Assembly: GCF_015672735.1 (NCBI RefSeq)
Contig: NZ_JADABY010000005.1
Span: 1 to 64,000 of the forward strand
Direction of reading: 5' to 3'
DNA from: Citrobacter sp. Res13-Sevr-PEB04-36
Lineage (GTDB): Bacteria; Pseudomonadota; Gammaproteobacteria; Enterobacterales; Enterobacteriaceae
Length of the DNA stretch: 64,000 nucleotides
A program made the position numbers and the translations under genes. The notes under the pieces were generated by a model. The model was not told where the DNA came from and made no database searches. It saw nothing but the letters and a program-made list of their open reading frames with translations. Positions 8,776-16,991 of the stretch are shown here, piece by piece (positions within the stretch are counted from its first letter, which is position 1; every line of letters begins with the position of its first letter).

Positions 8776-9312
8776 ATGCACATTATTAATGCTGAAGAAC
8801 AGCACATTACCGCGATACGCAATATCTATGCTCACCATGTTCTGCATGGTACAGGTAGCTTCGAAACCGAACCCCCGGATACGCAGGAAATGCTTAACCG
8901 ACTGAGGAACATTCAGTCTCGAGGATTCCCATGGTATGTCGCCCTACAGGGCGATAAGGTCATCGGCTACTGTTATATTTCCCGTTACCGCGAACGCCAT
9001 GCTTATCGGTATACGGTCGAAAATTCGATATATATTGATCCGGCTTATCAGCGACAGGGCGTCGGAAAAGCACTGCTCGATCATGCATTAAAATGGGCCA
9101 AATCTCAGGGATATCGTCAGATGATTGCTGTTGTGGGTGACAGCGCTAACGTCGCTTCTGTTGCGCTTCATATCCGCGCAGGATTTACTGAAATAGGCAC
9201 ATTAAAGGACATTGGTTTCAAACATGGCCGCTGGCTTGACACGGTTTTGCTGCAAATGAAACTTGGTGAAGGGAATAGTACTCTGCCAGAAGATTCAGAT
9301 CTTATGCTCTGA
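8776..9312 (+). CDS. arsN1: ArsN1-type GNAT acetyltransferase
   Basis: This 178-residue protein belongs to the phosphinothricin/arsinothricin acetyltransferase group. It shows YAHHVLHGTGSFETEPP near the start, Y-x-SRYRERHAYRYTVENSIYI, and the acetyl-CoA loop QRQGVGKALL (about residues 94-103). Family members acetylate the amino group of glutamate-mimic antibiotics. ArsN1 proteins are typically found in ars operons and protect against arsinothricin. Its place between an arsA remnant and arsC supports that role. A ribosome site (TGGAG) precedes the ATG. Phosphinothricin or methionine sulfone acetylation remains an alternative. Confidence 0.75.
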   Translation: MHIINAEEQHITAIRNIYAHHVLHGTGSFETEPPDTQEMLNRLRNIQSRGFPWYVALQGDKVIGYCYISRYRERHAYRYTVENSIYIDPAYQRQGVGKALLDHALKWAKSQGYRQMIAVVGDSANVASVALHIRAGFTEIGTLKDIGFKHGRWLDTVLLQMKLGEGNSTLPEDSDLML

Positions 9313-9320
9313 GGCAGGAA

Positions 9321-9343
9321 TAAGGGGGCGTCTGCCCCCTTTA
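9321..9343. terminator. Bidirectional terminator between arsN1 and arsC
   Basis: A GC-rich 8-bp stem AAGGGGGC/GCCCCCTT with a 4-base loop is flanked by T-rich sequence on both sides. It lies between two convergent genes, so it can serve both. Confidence 0.8.
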
Positions 9344-9346
9344 TGT

Positions 9347-9772
9347 TTATTTCAATCGCTTACCTGTTTCATCAACGACTTTCTCGCCGTCTTCCTTAGC
9401 AAATGCGCCTTTTTGCGCATCCGGAAGAATATCCAGTACCACTTCGGAAGGGCGGCAAAGGCGCGTTCCCAACGGTGTCACCACAATCGGGCGGTTAATC
9501 AGGATCGGATGCTGAAGCATAAAATCGATTAACTGATCGTCAGTATACTTGTCTTCGGCAAGCCCCAGTTCTTCATAAGGCTCGACATTTTTACGCAGCA
9601 GCGCCCGTACTGTAATCTCCATATCTGCGATAAGTTTGACCAACTCATCGCGTGACGGTGGATTTTCAAGGTAATGAATGACTGTCGGTTCATTACCGCT
9701 GTTGCGGATCATCTCCAGCGTATTACGCGACGTGCCGCAGGCTGGGTTGTGATAAATGGTGATGTTGCTCAT
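9347..9772 (-). CDS. arsC: Arsenate reductase ArsC (glutaredoxin-linked)
   Basis: The 141-residue protein reduces arsenate to arsenite with glutathione and glutaredoxin. It has the active-site Cys12 in HNPACGTSR, the following SRNTL, and the RPIVVTPLGTRLCRP segment holding the arginines that bind arsenate (R94 and R107 in the plasmid R773 enzyme). Length and motif match the plasmid/chromosomal E. coli enzyme. It is the last gene of a leftward arsRDABC operon and starts 12 bases after arsB, so the arsenite it makes can be exported by ArsAB. Confidence 0.97.
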   Translation of the reverse strand: MSNITIYHNPACGTSRNTLEMIRNSGNEPTVIHYLENPPSRDELVKLIADMEITVRALLRKNVEPYEELGLAEDKYTDDQLIDFMLQHPILINRPIVVTPLGTRLCRPSEVVLDILPDAQKGAFAKEDGEKVVDETGKRLK

Positions 9773-9784
9773 ATCAGTATCTCA

Positions 9785-11074
9785 TTACAAAGTGAAAGAG
9801 AGACGTAGCGCCAGCGCGGCTAGCGTTACAAACAGCACAGGCAGAGTCATGACGATCCCGGTGCGGAAATAGTATCCCCAGGTGATGGTCATATTCTTCT
9901 GTGAAAGGACATGCAGCCAGAGCAGCGTTGCCAGGCTACCAATAGGTGTAATTTTCGGGCCCAGATCGCAGCCAATCACGTTGGCGTAGATCATCGCTTC
10001 TTTGATAACGCCTGTTGCGGTGCTTCCATCGATAGAAAGAGCGCCAACCAGCACGGTAGGCATGTTGTTCATGATGGAAGACAGGAAAGCCGTCAGGAAG
10101 CCAGTACCCAGCGTCGCAGCCCAGAGTCCTTTATCCGCCAGTACGTTCAGCACACCGGAAAGGTATTCGGTTAGCCCGGCGTTGCGCAGACCGTAGACCA
10201 CCAGGTACATCCCCAATGAGAAGATGACGATCTGCCATGGCGCACCGCGCAGCACTTTGCCAGTGTTAATGGCATGGCCTCGTTTCGCCACCGCAAACAG
10301 AATGACAGCTCCTACAGCAGCAATCGCGCTGACCGGGATACCCAACGGCTCAAGGACGAAAAAGCCAACCAGAAGAAGGATCAACACTATCCATCCGGTT
10401 CTGAAGGTTGCCAGATCTTTAATCGCCTTTGCCGGTGTCTTAAGGAGAGCCAGGTCGTAAGTCGGCGGAATATCTTTGCGGAAGAAAAGATGCAGCATAA
10501 CCAGAGTGGCAACAATGGCTGCAATATCCACCGGCACCATTACCGACGCATATTCGGTGAATCCCAGACCAAAGAAGTCCGCCGATACGATATTCACCAG
10601 GTTCGACACGATAAGCGGCAGGCTGGCCGTATCGGCAATAAACCCGGCAGCCATGACAAATGCCAGTGTCGTGCCTTTGCTGAACCCTAATGCCAGTAGC
10701 ATGGCGATGACAATTGGAGTAAGAATCAATGCCGCACCATCGTTGGCAAACAATGCCGCCACCGCTGCACCTAGCAGGACGATATACGTAAAGAGCAAAC
10801 GGCCACGACCGTTACCCCAGCGCGAAACATGCAATGCCGCCCATTCGAAAAAGCCTGATTCATCAAGCAGCAGGCTGATAATAATCACGGCAATAAAGGT
10901 CGCCGTCGCGTTCCAGACGATATTCCACACCACCGGAATATCGCCCACATGCACAACGCCAGATATCAGAGCCAGTCCCGCGCCCAGCATTGCACTCCAG
11001 CCGATCCCTAATCCCTTTGGTTGCCAGATAACCAAAACAATGGTCAGGACAAAAATAGCGCCTGCCAGTAACAT
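9785..11074 (-). CDS. arsB: Arsenite/antimonite efflux permease ArsB
   Basis: A 429-residue inner-membrane protein with about 12 hydrophobic helices, starting [21 protein letters not shown] as in E. coli ArsB. It exports arsenite using the proton gradient alone or, with ArsA, ATP. Conserved stretches include [19 protein letters not shown] and [12 protein letters not shown]. It is the fourth gene of the operon, separated from arsA by 47 bases that hold a strong hairpin and the ribosome site AGGAGG. Confidence 0.97.
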   Translation of the reverse strand: MLLAGAIFVLTIVLVIWQPKGLGIGWSAMLGAGLALISGVVHVGDIPVVWNIVWNATATFIAVIIISLLLDESGFFEWAALHVSRWGNGRGRLLFTYIVLLGAAVAALFANDGAALILTPIVIAMLLALGFSKGTTLAFVMAAGFIADTASLPLIVSNLVNIVSADFFGLGFTEYASVMVPVDIAAIVATLVMLHLFFRKDIPPTYDLALLKTPAKAIKDLATFRTGWIVLILLLVGFFVLEPLGIPVSAIAAVGAVILFAVAKRGHAINTGKVLRGAPWQIVIFSLGMYLVVYGLRNAGLTEYLSGVLNVLADKGLWAATLGTGFLTAFLSSIMNNMPTVLVGALSIDGSTATGVIKEAMIYANVIGCDLGPKITPIGSLATLLWLHVLSQKNMTITWGYYFRTGIVMTLPVLFVTLAALALRLSFTL

Positions 11075-11085
11075 AAAACCTCCTG

Positions 11086-11108
11086 ACAGGGCGACTTTGT
11101 CGCCCTGT
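11086..11108 (-). terminator. Hairpin between arsA and arsB
   Basis: A 10-bp perfect stem ACAGGGCGAC/GTCGCCCTGT with a TTT loop fills the arsA-arsB gap. No T tract follows on the operon strand. It is more likely a stability or attenuation element that sets less ArsB than ArsA, rather than a complete terminator. Confidence 0.55.
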
Positions 11109-11121
11109 ATATGTCAAAAAA

Positions 11122-12873
11122 TTAACTCATCAACTCTCTGAGCTTTTCAATACCGGCGGGCTCTGACGCCAGCACCGGAACAAGCGCTATACGGTTAGAG
11201 TGCTGATTCTTAACAGCCTCAATCTGAGGCAGTTCCTGACGAGCGCGCTGGCAAAGCAACGGAGAACGCGTATCCGCAGTGGAAAGGCTGTTATTGATAA
11301 TCCAGCCCCACGGATGAATCCCCGCTCTTTCAAGGTCAGCCTGCAGGTTTGCCGCTTCCAGTACCGGTGTGGTTTCAGGCAGAGTGACCAGCAGGACTTT
11401 GGTGCGTTCCGGGTCCTGAAGCTGCATCATCGGAGTGGTAAAATGACCTTTATCCCCCATCTTCTTGGCAATCTCACGGTGATAAGCCCCGGTAGCATCA
11501 AGCAGTAATAGCGTATGCCCGGTAGGTGCTGTATCCATGACCACAAACCGTTTGCCTGCTTCACGGATTACGCGTGAGAACGCCTGGAACACCGCAATCT
11601 CTTCCGTGCAAGGAGAGCGCAAATCCTCTTCCAGTAGCCGTTTCCCTGCTTCGTCCAGATCTCTTCCCTTCGTCTCAAGAACATGCTGGCGATAGCGTTC
11701 GGTTTCATCGTGAGGGTTGATGCGGCTGACCTGAAGGTTTTTGAGGCTGCCGTTCAGCGTTGTACTTAGGTGCGCAGCAGGATCAGAAGTCGTGAGATGC
11801 ACGTCAAATCCCATGTCTGCCAGCCTTACGGCGATGGCAGCAGCCATTGTGGTTTTCCCTACGCCACCTTTGCCCATCAGCATAATCAGGCCGTGTTCAC
11901 TGCGAGCGATATCATTGACCAAGCCAGAGAGCGATAAGTTTTCAGGCGTGTACTGGATGTTCGTTACCGGGAGCGGTAATGCCTCAGAACCGGTATCCAG
12001 CAGTCCCTTCAATGCTGAAACACCAACCATATTGACTGGCTGTAGTAATAGGGTATCTGTCGGTAGCCCAGATAAACCGGCAGGAAGATTTGCCAGTGCC
12101 TCCTGCTCACGTTGCCATATCGCAGCGGCCAGGGCGTCATGTTCAGCTTCGGCTTTAGGCAGCACACCATTAATCACCAGGTATTGGTTTTTCAGGCCAA
12201 TTGCGGCGAGTTCTTCATGGGTGCGGGCGACTTCCTGCAGCGTAGATTTTTGCAGTCGCGCAACCAGAACCAGGCGGGTACGTTCAGGATCGGACAACGC
12301 CTCTACCGCATGAGCATACTGCTCACGCTGCTTTTCCAGCCCGGCCATTGGGCCAAGACAGGAAGCACCATCTGGATTACTTTCAATGAAACTACTCCAG
12401 GCACCGGGAAGCTGGAGAAGGCGAATCGTGTGGCCCGTCGGCGCTGTATCAAAAATGATGTGATCGAAGCGGGTCAGCAGGGAAGCGTCTGTCAATAAGC
12501 CGGTGAACTCATCAAACGCCGCAATCTCAGTGGTACAGGCTCCTGAAAGCTGCTCGCTGATACTGTTAACAACGTCATCAGGCAAAAGACCTTTGATAGG
12601 ATCAACGATTCTGGAGCGATATTGTTTCGCGGCTTCCTGCGGGTCGATTTCCAGAGCGGAAAGTCCATGAACTGCTGCCACAGGGCGAATGGTGTTACCG
12701 ATAGCCTGATCGAATACCTGGCCGACATTGGAGGCTGGATCGGTACTGACCAGCAAAACCCGCTTACCCTGTTCAGCAAGGCGGATTGCCGTCGCGCAGG
12801 AAATAGAAGTTTTTCCTACACCTCCCTTACCGGTAAAAAACAGGTAAGGTGGGATATTCTGTAAGAATTTCAT
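11122..12873 (-). CDS. arsA: Arsenical pump-driving ATPase ArsA
   Basis: The 583-residue cytoplasmic ATPase couples ATP hydrolysis to ArsB. It has the two homologous halves of the family, each with a deviant Walker A (FTGKGGVGKTS near residue 15 and MGKGGVGKTT near 335) and a DTAPTGHT signature, and the metalloid-site cysteines in GACTTEIA and SPCTEEIA. I chose the ATG at 12873, preceded by AGGAGG, rather than the open frame 8 codons upstream. It follows arsD by 17 bases. A diverged remnant of another ArsA lies at 8526-8651. Confidence 0.97.
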   Translation of the reverse strand: MKFLQNIPPYLFFTGKGGVGKTSISCATAIRLAEQGKRVLLVSTDPASNVGQVFDQAIGNTIRPVAAVHGLSALEIDPQEAAKQYRSRIVDPIKGLLPDDVVNSISEQLSGACTTEIAAFDEFTGLLTDASLLTRFDHIIFDTAPTGHTIRLLQLPGAWSSFIESNPDGASCLGPMAGLEKQREQYAHAVEALSDPERTRLVLVARLQKSTLQEVARTHEELAAIGLKNQYLVINGVLPKAEAEHDALAAAIWQREQEALANLPAGLSGLPTDTLLLQPVNMVGVSALKGLLDTGSEALPLPVTNIQYTPENLSLSGLVNDIARSEHGLIMLMGKGGVGKTTMAAAIAVRLADMGFDVHLTTSDPAAHLSTTLNGSLKNLQVSRINPHDETERYRQHVLETKGRDLDEAGKRLLEEDLRSPCTEEIAVFQAFSRVIREAGKRFVVMDTAPTGHTLLLLDATGAYHREIAKKMGDKGHFTTPMMQLQDPERTKVLLVTLPETTPVLEAANLQADLERAGIHPWGWIINNSLSTADTRSPLLCQRARQELPQIEAVKNQHSNRIALVPVLASEPAGIEKLRELMS

Positions 12874-12890
12874 ATGTCCTCCTGACATAC

Positions 12891-13253
12891 TCAGCAACAG
12901 GAAGTATTACCACCACAGCAACTGGTGGGAGCTAACCCTACCTTCTCCAGCGGAATACCGAACCAGCGAGCCAGCTCAGCACGTTTTGGGTATCGTCCTG
13001 CCATCACAGTTTCACCGTCCAACAGCAGTAGCGGAAGCCCTTCTGCTCCAGATGCTTCGAGGAATGCTTTTGCTTTCTCATTCTGAACAAAGCTCATGGG
13101 CTGCTGCGCCAGGTTGTAACGTTCAACCTGTACGCCACGTCCTTTCAGCCACTGCACATCAGCAGAAAAATCAACCAGAACCTGATCGACATCTGAGCCA
13201 CATACGCCGGTACTGCAGCACATTGCCGGGTCAAACACCGTTAACGTCTTCAT
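12891..13253 (-). CDS. arsD: Arsenic metallochaperone/repressor ArsD
   Basis: A 120-residue protein that delivers arsenite to ArsA and weakly represses the operon. It has the chaperone site FDPAMCCSTGVCG (vicinal cysteines near residues 12-13 and 18) and the C-terminal cysteine pairs SCCGG and SCC. The ATG at 13253 follows a GAGGT ribosome site; the frame is open upstream but without support. It lies 47 bases after arsR and just before arsA. Confidence 0.95.
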   Translation of the reverse strand: MKTLTVFDPAMCCSTGVCGSDVDQVLVDFSADVQWLKGRGVQVERYNLAQQPMSFVQNEKAKAFLEASGAEGLPLLLLDGETVMAGRYPKRAELARWFGIPLEKVGLAPTSCCGGNTSCC

Positions 13254-13276
13254 TTTGAATACCTCACATTTGGAAA

Positions 13277-13288
13277 AACATATATGTT
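13277..13288. promoter_or_regulatory. 12-bp palindrome between arsR and arsD
   Basis: AACATATATGTT is a perfect inverted repeat in the 47-base arsR-arsD gap. Its CATATATG core is the same as that of the palindrome upstream of arsR. It may be a second ArsR or ArsD site giving internal control. This is inference from the shared core only. Confidence 0.4.
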
Positions 13289-13300
13289 CAGGCAAATTTT

Positions 13301-13645
13301 TTAGATGCAAACAGCCTTACCGCTACCAGAGCAGTTTGCCGATGCCAGCTTACGGGCGATGGCCTGTACGTCGTCCTGTTGGCTTAACCAGGCCTGCTCA
13401 ATCACCTGAGCAGCCCAGGATGGAATATGCGGGGATAAGCGATAATGAACCCATTTCCCCTGCTTGCGATCCAGCAATAGACCGCTTTCCCGGAGCATTG
13501 CCAGATGGCGGGAGATCTTGGGTTGCGACTGATCCAGCGCTGTACAGAGATCGCACACGCACAGCTCTCCCATCTCTCTGAGCAGCAGTACGATCCCTAG
13601 ACGGGTTTCATCGGAGAGGTTTTTGAAGAGTTGTAGGGGCTTCAT
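13301..13645 (-). CDS. arsR: Arsenite-responsive repressor ArsR
   Basis: A 114-residue ArsR/SmtB winged-helix repressor. The inducer site is ELCVCDLC (cysteines in the first recognition helix region), followed by the DNA-reading helix SQPKISRHLAMLRESGLL. Arsenite binding to the cysteines releases DNA. The start at 13645 is chosen for the GGAGA ribosome site and the family start MKPLQLFKNLSDETR. It is the first gene of the leftward arsRDABC operon and has a palindromic operator about 72-85 bases upstream. Confidence 0.96.
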   Translation of the reverse strand: MKPLQLFKNLSDETRLGIVLLLREMGELCVCDLCTALDQSQPKISRHLAMLRESGLLLDRKQGKWVHYRLSPHIPSWAAQVIEQAWLSQQDDVQAIARKLASANCSGSGKAVCI

Positions 13646-13716
13646 AGGAATTTCTCCTCTGACGGAAACATTCATTATCACGCGGAAAAATGAAACGATC
13701 AACATCACATGCATTT

Positions 13717-13730
13717 TTTCATATATGAAA
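13717..13730 (-). promoter_or_regulatory. Probable ArsR operator
   Basis: TTTCATATATGAAA is a perfect 14-bp palindrome upstream of arsR, containing the CATATATG core seen in E. coli ars operators. Its TATATG could serve as a -10 element, so bound ArsR would block RNA polymerase. Confidence 0.6.
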
Positions 13731-13846
13731 GCAAAACTCAAAATTTTTAAAATTTAATAGTAAAAAATGTGAATAGGAAATATGATTTAACATCATGTTT
13801 TAAAACAATAAAACGTTTCAGCTTAATAACTTAGTAGGACTTTGAT

Positions 13847-14023
13847 ATGTACACTAATGTAGGAAGCTATTGGTATAAATTTGATTTTCATACACACACT
13901 CCTGCCTCATCAGATTACAAAGCGCCAGCAGAAACAGCAAAAGAGTGGCTCATTGCCCTGATGGAAAGAGAGGTTGACTGCGTTGCAGTAACTGACCATG
14001 TTAGTGGGGCATGGATTGATTGA
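13847..14023 (+). pseudogene. PHP-domain (TrlF-type) protein, cut off by an IS
   Basis: The 58-codon reading frame has a ribosome site (AGGA) and encodes a typical PHP N-terminus: YKFDFHTHTPASSDY with the metal-binding HTH motif, then VDCVAVTDH. This matches the start of PHP/AAA proteins annotated TrlF. The frame ends on a TGA made by the first bases of the IS3-family element at 14021, so the gene was interrupted after about 57 residues. The remaining domains are not recognisable to the right of the element, so a deletion probably followed. Confidence 0.7.
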
Positions 14024-14049
14024 CCTGCCCCCAGGATTAGATACAAGGC

Positions 14050-14885
14050 TCAGTTAGTAATATCGAATCCTTCACTCTCAGAATTACCCTTTCTCCAGCT
14101 CGCTGCAAATTCAGACGGCGTCTGATAATTCAGCGTGGAGTGCGGGCGACATTCGTTATAATCCTGACGCCATTCGCTGATGGTTTTCCTGGCATGATTG
14201 ACGTCGCTGAACCAGTGTTCATTCAGGCATTCATCGCGAAAGCGTCCGTTAAAACTCTCAATAAATCCGTTCTGCGTCGGCTTGCCGGGCTGGATAAGTC
14301 GCAGCTCCACTCCATGCTCAAAGGCCCACTGATCGAGCGCGCGGCAGGTAAACTCCGGGCCCTGATCGGTTCTTATCGTAGCCGGATAGCCGCGAAACAG
14401 CGCAATGCTGTCCAGAATACGCGTGACCTGCACGCCTGAAATCCCGAAGGCAACAGTGACCGTCAGGCATTCCTTTGTGAAGTCATCGACGCAGGTAAGG
14501 CACTTGATCCTGCGACCAGTAGCCAGCGCATCCATGACGAAATCCATCGACCAGGTCAGGTTGGGCGCCTCCGGGCGGAGCAGCGGCAGACGTTCTGTTG
14601 CCAGCCCTTTACGACGACGTCTGCGTTTAACGCCCCCAGCCCGTTCAGATGATAAAGGCGGTACACGCGCTTGTGATTAACCAGAAGCCCTTCACGGCGC
14701 AGTAACTGCCATATGCGGCGGTAGCCAAAACGCCTGCGCTCCAGTGCCAGTTCAGTAATGCGCCCTGATAAATGGGCATCAGCCGCCGGACGCTGAGCGT
14801 CATAGCGGCAGGTCGACAGGGACAAACCTGTGAGTCTGCAGGCACGACGTTGCGACAGACCGGTCGCATCACACATCAACACCAC
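14050..14885 (-). pseudogene. IS3-family transposase OrfB, frameshifted
   Basis: The first part (14885 down to about 14630) reads HTH-like and [14 protein letters not shown]. The second part (about 14635 to 14050) reads KRRRRRKG, then [31 protein letters not shown] and [13 protein letters not shown], which together give the rve/DDE catalytic core. The two parts are in different frames. The break lies at a run of five G residues near 14630-14636, where one base too few (or two too many) is present. The change could be a true inactivating mutation or a sequencing error at the homopolymer. Confidence 0.8.
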
Positions 14886-14908
14886 GACTTCGCGCTTCTG
14901 GTCTGTCG

Positions 14909-15172
14909 TCAGTACTTTCGCCCAAGAGCCACCTGAAGCGCCTCCTTATCCAGCATGGCCTCGGCGAGCAGCTTCTTGAGTCTGGCGTTCTCTTCCTCAA
15001 GCGACTTCAGGCGCTTAACCTCAGGCACCTCCATGCCGCCATACTTCTTACGCCAGGTATAAAACGTGGCGTCGGAAATGGCGTGCTTACGGCAGAGTTC
15101 ACGGGCAGAAACTCCGGCTTCAGCCTCGCGGAGAATACTGATGATCTGTTCGTCGGAAAAACGCTTCTTCAT
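14909..15172 (-). CDS. IS3-family transposase OrfA
   Basis: An 87-residue helix-turn-helix protein: KKRFSDEQIISILREAEAG, then ELCRKHAISDATFYTWRKKYGG, and a leucine-zipper tail (LKSLEEENARLKKLLAEAML). It binds the IS ends and is normally fused to OrfB by programmed frameshifting. It is intact here, whereas OrfB is not. Confidence 0.9.
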   Translation of the reverse strand: MKKRFSDEQIISILREAEAGVSARELCRKHAISDATFYTWRKKYGGMEVPEVKRLKSLEEENARLKKLLAEAMLDKEALQVALGRKY

Positions 15173-15400
15173 GGGGATGTCCTCATGTGGCTTATGAAGA
15201 CATTACTAACATCGCGGTGTATTAATCAACGGGGAGCAGGTCAGCAGATCTTCAGAAGTAAATGTAACTTTTCTCCAGAAAGCAGAAATGAAACTCAGCA
15301 AAAAAAGAAATTTTCTGGTATGGAACTCCTCCGTTTTGGAGGAGACCTGCTTGTATTTTCACTTTATCTAACGAATAAGTAGCTAAGTTTGTAGGTGAAA

Positions 15401-16597
15401 TTATGATGCTATGATTAGATTAAATTTACCAATGTTATCAATGTAATCCGCATACCACTGCATCATCTCCCTCCGCCCTTCCAGATACAACGCATGGTTG
15501 TACGTCCCACGAATCGCATTCTTATCGACATGCGCAAGCTGGGTTTCAATCCATGCCGTATTGAACCCTTCCTCGTGCAAAATCGTACTCATCGTGTGAC
15601 GGAAACCATGCCCCGTTACCTTCCCCGTATATCCAATCCGCTTAAACACCTGATTAATACTCGCTTCACTCATCGTCTTGCGGGGATCATTACGTCCTGG
15701 GAACACCAGTGGATATTGCCCTGACATCACTTTGAGCTGCTGTACGATTTCCAGCGCTTGGGTAGAGAGGGGGACAAGGTGAGGCCGTTTCATCTTCATA
15801 CGCTCTGCAGGTATTTCCCACACCGCTTTCTCAAGATCAAACTCACTCCAGAAAGCACCTCGAAGCTCACCGGTGCGAACTCCCGTGAGGATCAGCAGAC
15901 GTGCTGCAAGAACAACTAACGGGCTTCCAGTATAGCCTGTGAGAGCTTTAAAGAAGTCTGGTAACTCCTCTACAGTAAGGAAGGGATAATGCTTCGATTC
16001 ATGCCCTGACATCGCGCTGGTTAGATCCGCTGCAGGATTGTATTCCGCGCGGCCGGTAACGATGGCATAACGAAAAACTTCGCTGCAGCGCTGGCGAACT
16101 TTCTTGGCCTTCTCTGTCGCGCCACGGTTTTCCATTCGACGCAGCACATTCAGCAGAACCAAAGGCTTGATGTCATTCACCGGCAGTTGGCCAATATAAG
16201 GGAAAATATCTTTATTGAAAGCTTCGATAATGTCGGAGGCATAACCTTCTGACCACCGGCTCACCTTCGTTCCGTGCCATTCAAGCGCAACAGCTTGAAA
16301 CGTGTTGTTGAGCTGCACATCGCGAACCAGCTTTTCTTCTTTCTTGGCGAAAGACGGATCGATGCCCTCGGCCAGCTTTTTCTTGGCTTCATCGCGTAGT
16401 GCCCTCGCTTGTGCAAGGGACACTGCTGGATAGACACCAAAAGCCATACGCTTCTCTTTTCCATTGAAGCGATACTTCATCCGCCAGTATCTGGAACCAG
16501 AGGGAACAACCTCAAGATACAAACCAGCACCATCCGCCAGCTTATAGGCTTTCTCTCTGGATTTAGCAGCGTCTACCTGTCGCGCATTAAGCTTCAT
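15401..16597 (-). CDS. P4-type tyrosine integrase (outer island)
   Basis: The 398-residue protein (start MKLNARQVDAAKS) has the DUF4102 arm-binding domain, a SAM-like core-binding domain and a catalytic domain with TGVRTGELRG (Arg), HGFRHTMST (His-x-x-Arg) and AHVDKNAIRGTYNH (His/Tyr). I start it at 16597, where a GGAG lies 9 bases upstream. It reads away from the thrW 3'-end copy at 16760, the usual place for an island integrase next to its attachment site. The gap 15244-15400 between it and the IS holds no recognisable gene. Confidence 0.92.
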   Translation of the reverse strand: MKLNARQVDAAKSREKAYKLADGAGLYLEVVPSGSRYWRMKYRFNGKEKRMAFGVYPAVSLAQARALRDEAKKKLAEGIDPSFAKKEEKLVRDVQLNNTFQAVALEWHGTKVSRWSEGYASDIIEAFNKDIFPYIGQLPVNDIKPLVLLNVLRRMENRGATEKAKKVRQRCSEVFRYAIVTGRAEYNPAADLTSAMSGHESKHYPFLTVEELPDFFKALTGYTGSPLVVLAARLLILTGVRTGELRGAFWSEFDLEKAVWEIPAERMKMKRPHLVPLSTQALEIVQQLKVMSGQYPLVFPGRNDPRKTMSEASINQVFKRIGYTGKVTGHGFRHTMSTILHEEGFNTAWIETQLAHVDKNAIRGTYNHALYLEGRREMMQWYADYIDNIGKFNLIIAS

Positions 16598-16759
16598 TGG
16601 GGGCATCTCCCTGGACCGAACACAGAATGCCCCCACTTATGCCCCCAGCGTCGACTAGATTTCGGTTGAGTCCAGTTGATGACAGGAGATAAGATACGGG
16701 CCAGAAACCGCATTATACGGGCTTTTAGTTGATTTCGGTAGACTTGGGAAGAGTTTGAA

Positions 16760-16809
16760 ATGGTGCCGATAATAGGAGTCGAACCTACGACCTTCGCATT
16801 ACGAATGCG
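16760..16809 (-). repeat. Attachment-site repeat (copy of thrW 3' end)
   Basis: These 50 bases are identical to 42338-42387. They cover the thrW anticodon arm, T arm, acceptor 3' half and CCA end. The 5' half of the tRNA is missing, so this is not a functional tRNA. It marks the far end of the inner island and the former thrW junction of the outer island. The rest of 16598-16991 has no other gene. Confidence 0.93.
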
Positions 16810-16991
16810 AAGTTATTATACTTTTACCCCTTTAAAAACCTACTCTTAAAACAATTATTTCATTATAAAACATTAATTTATAAAAAACGCCTGTTGATAA
16901 AAATTGACAGGTGTTGATGTGTATTCCCCCAATTTACTTACACCAGCCGTTACATTATGGTGATGTAACCTTTCTCATCTGGAGACCAAAA

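Larger units (their letters stand above)
14021..15243 (-). mobile_element. IS3-family (IS407-like) insertion sequence
   Basis: The 1.2-kb element begins TGACCTGCCCCC at 14021 and ends with the inverted form of TGACCTGCTCCCC at 15243. It encodes OrfA and OrfB on the minus strand. No target duplication is visible (TGAT on the left against GCAG on the right), so one flank was probably deleted after insertion. OrfB carries an internal frameshift. Confidence 0.85.
1..16759. mobile_element. Outer thrW genomic island (right-hand part)
   Basis: This segment carries accessory genes only (efflux, arsenic resistance, IS remnants). It ends at a P4-type integrase reading away from an internal copy of the thrW 3' end at 16760-16809. 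That is the arrangement expected of an island integrated in thrW before the inner island entered. The left boundary and its attachment repeat lie outside the window; I saw no further copy of the repeat between 1 and 16759. Confidence 0.65.

Noticed and set aside
10476..11141. Long open frame of 221 codons on the plus strand opposite arsB
   Set aside because: It is a codon-bias shadow of arsB: no ribosome site, no recognisable domain, and the opposite strand is a clear ArsB.
16760..16809. Possible second tRNA-Thr gene
   Set aside because: Only the 3' part is present; the 5' acceptor and D arm are missing, so it is an attachment-site copy.
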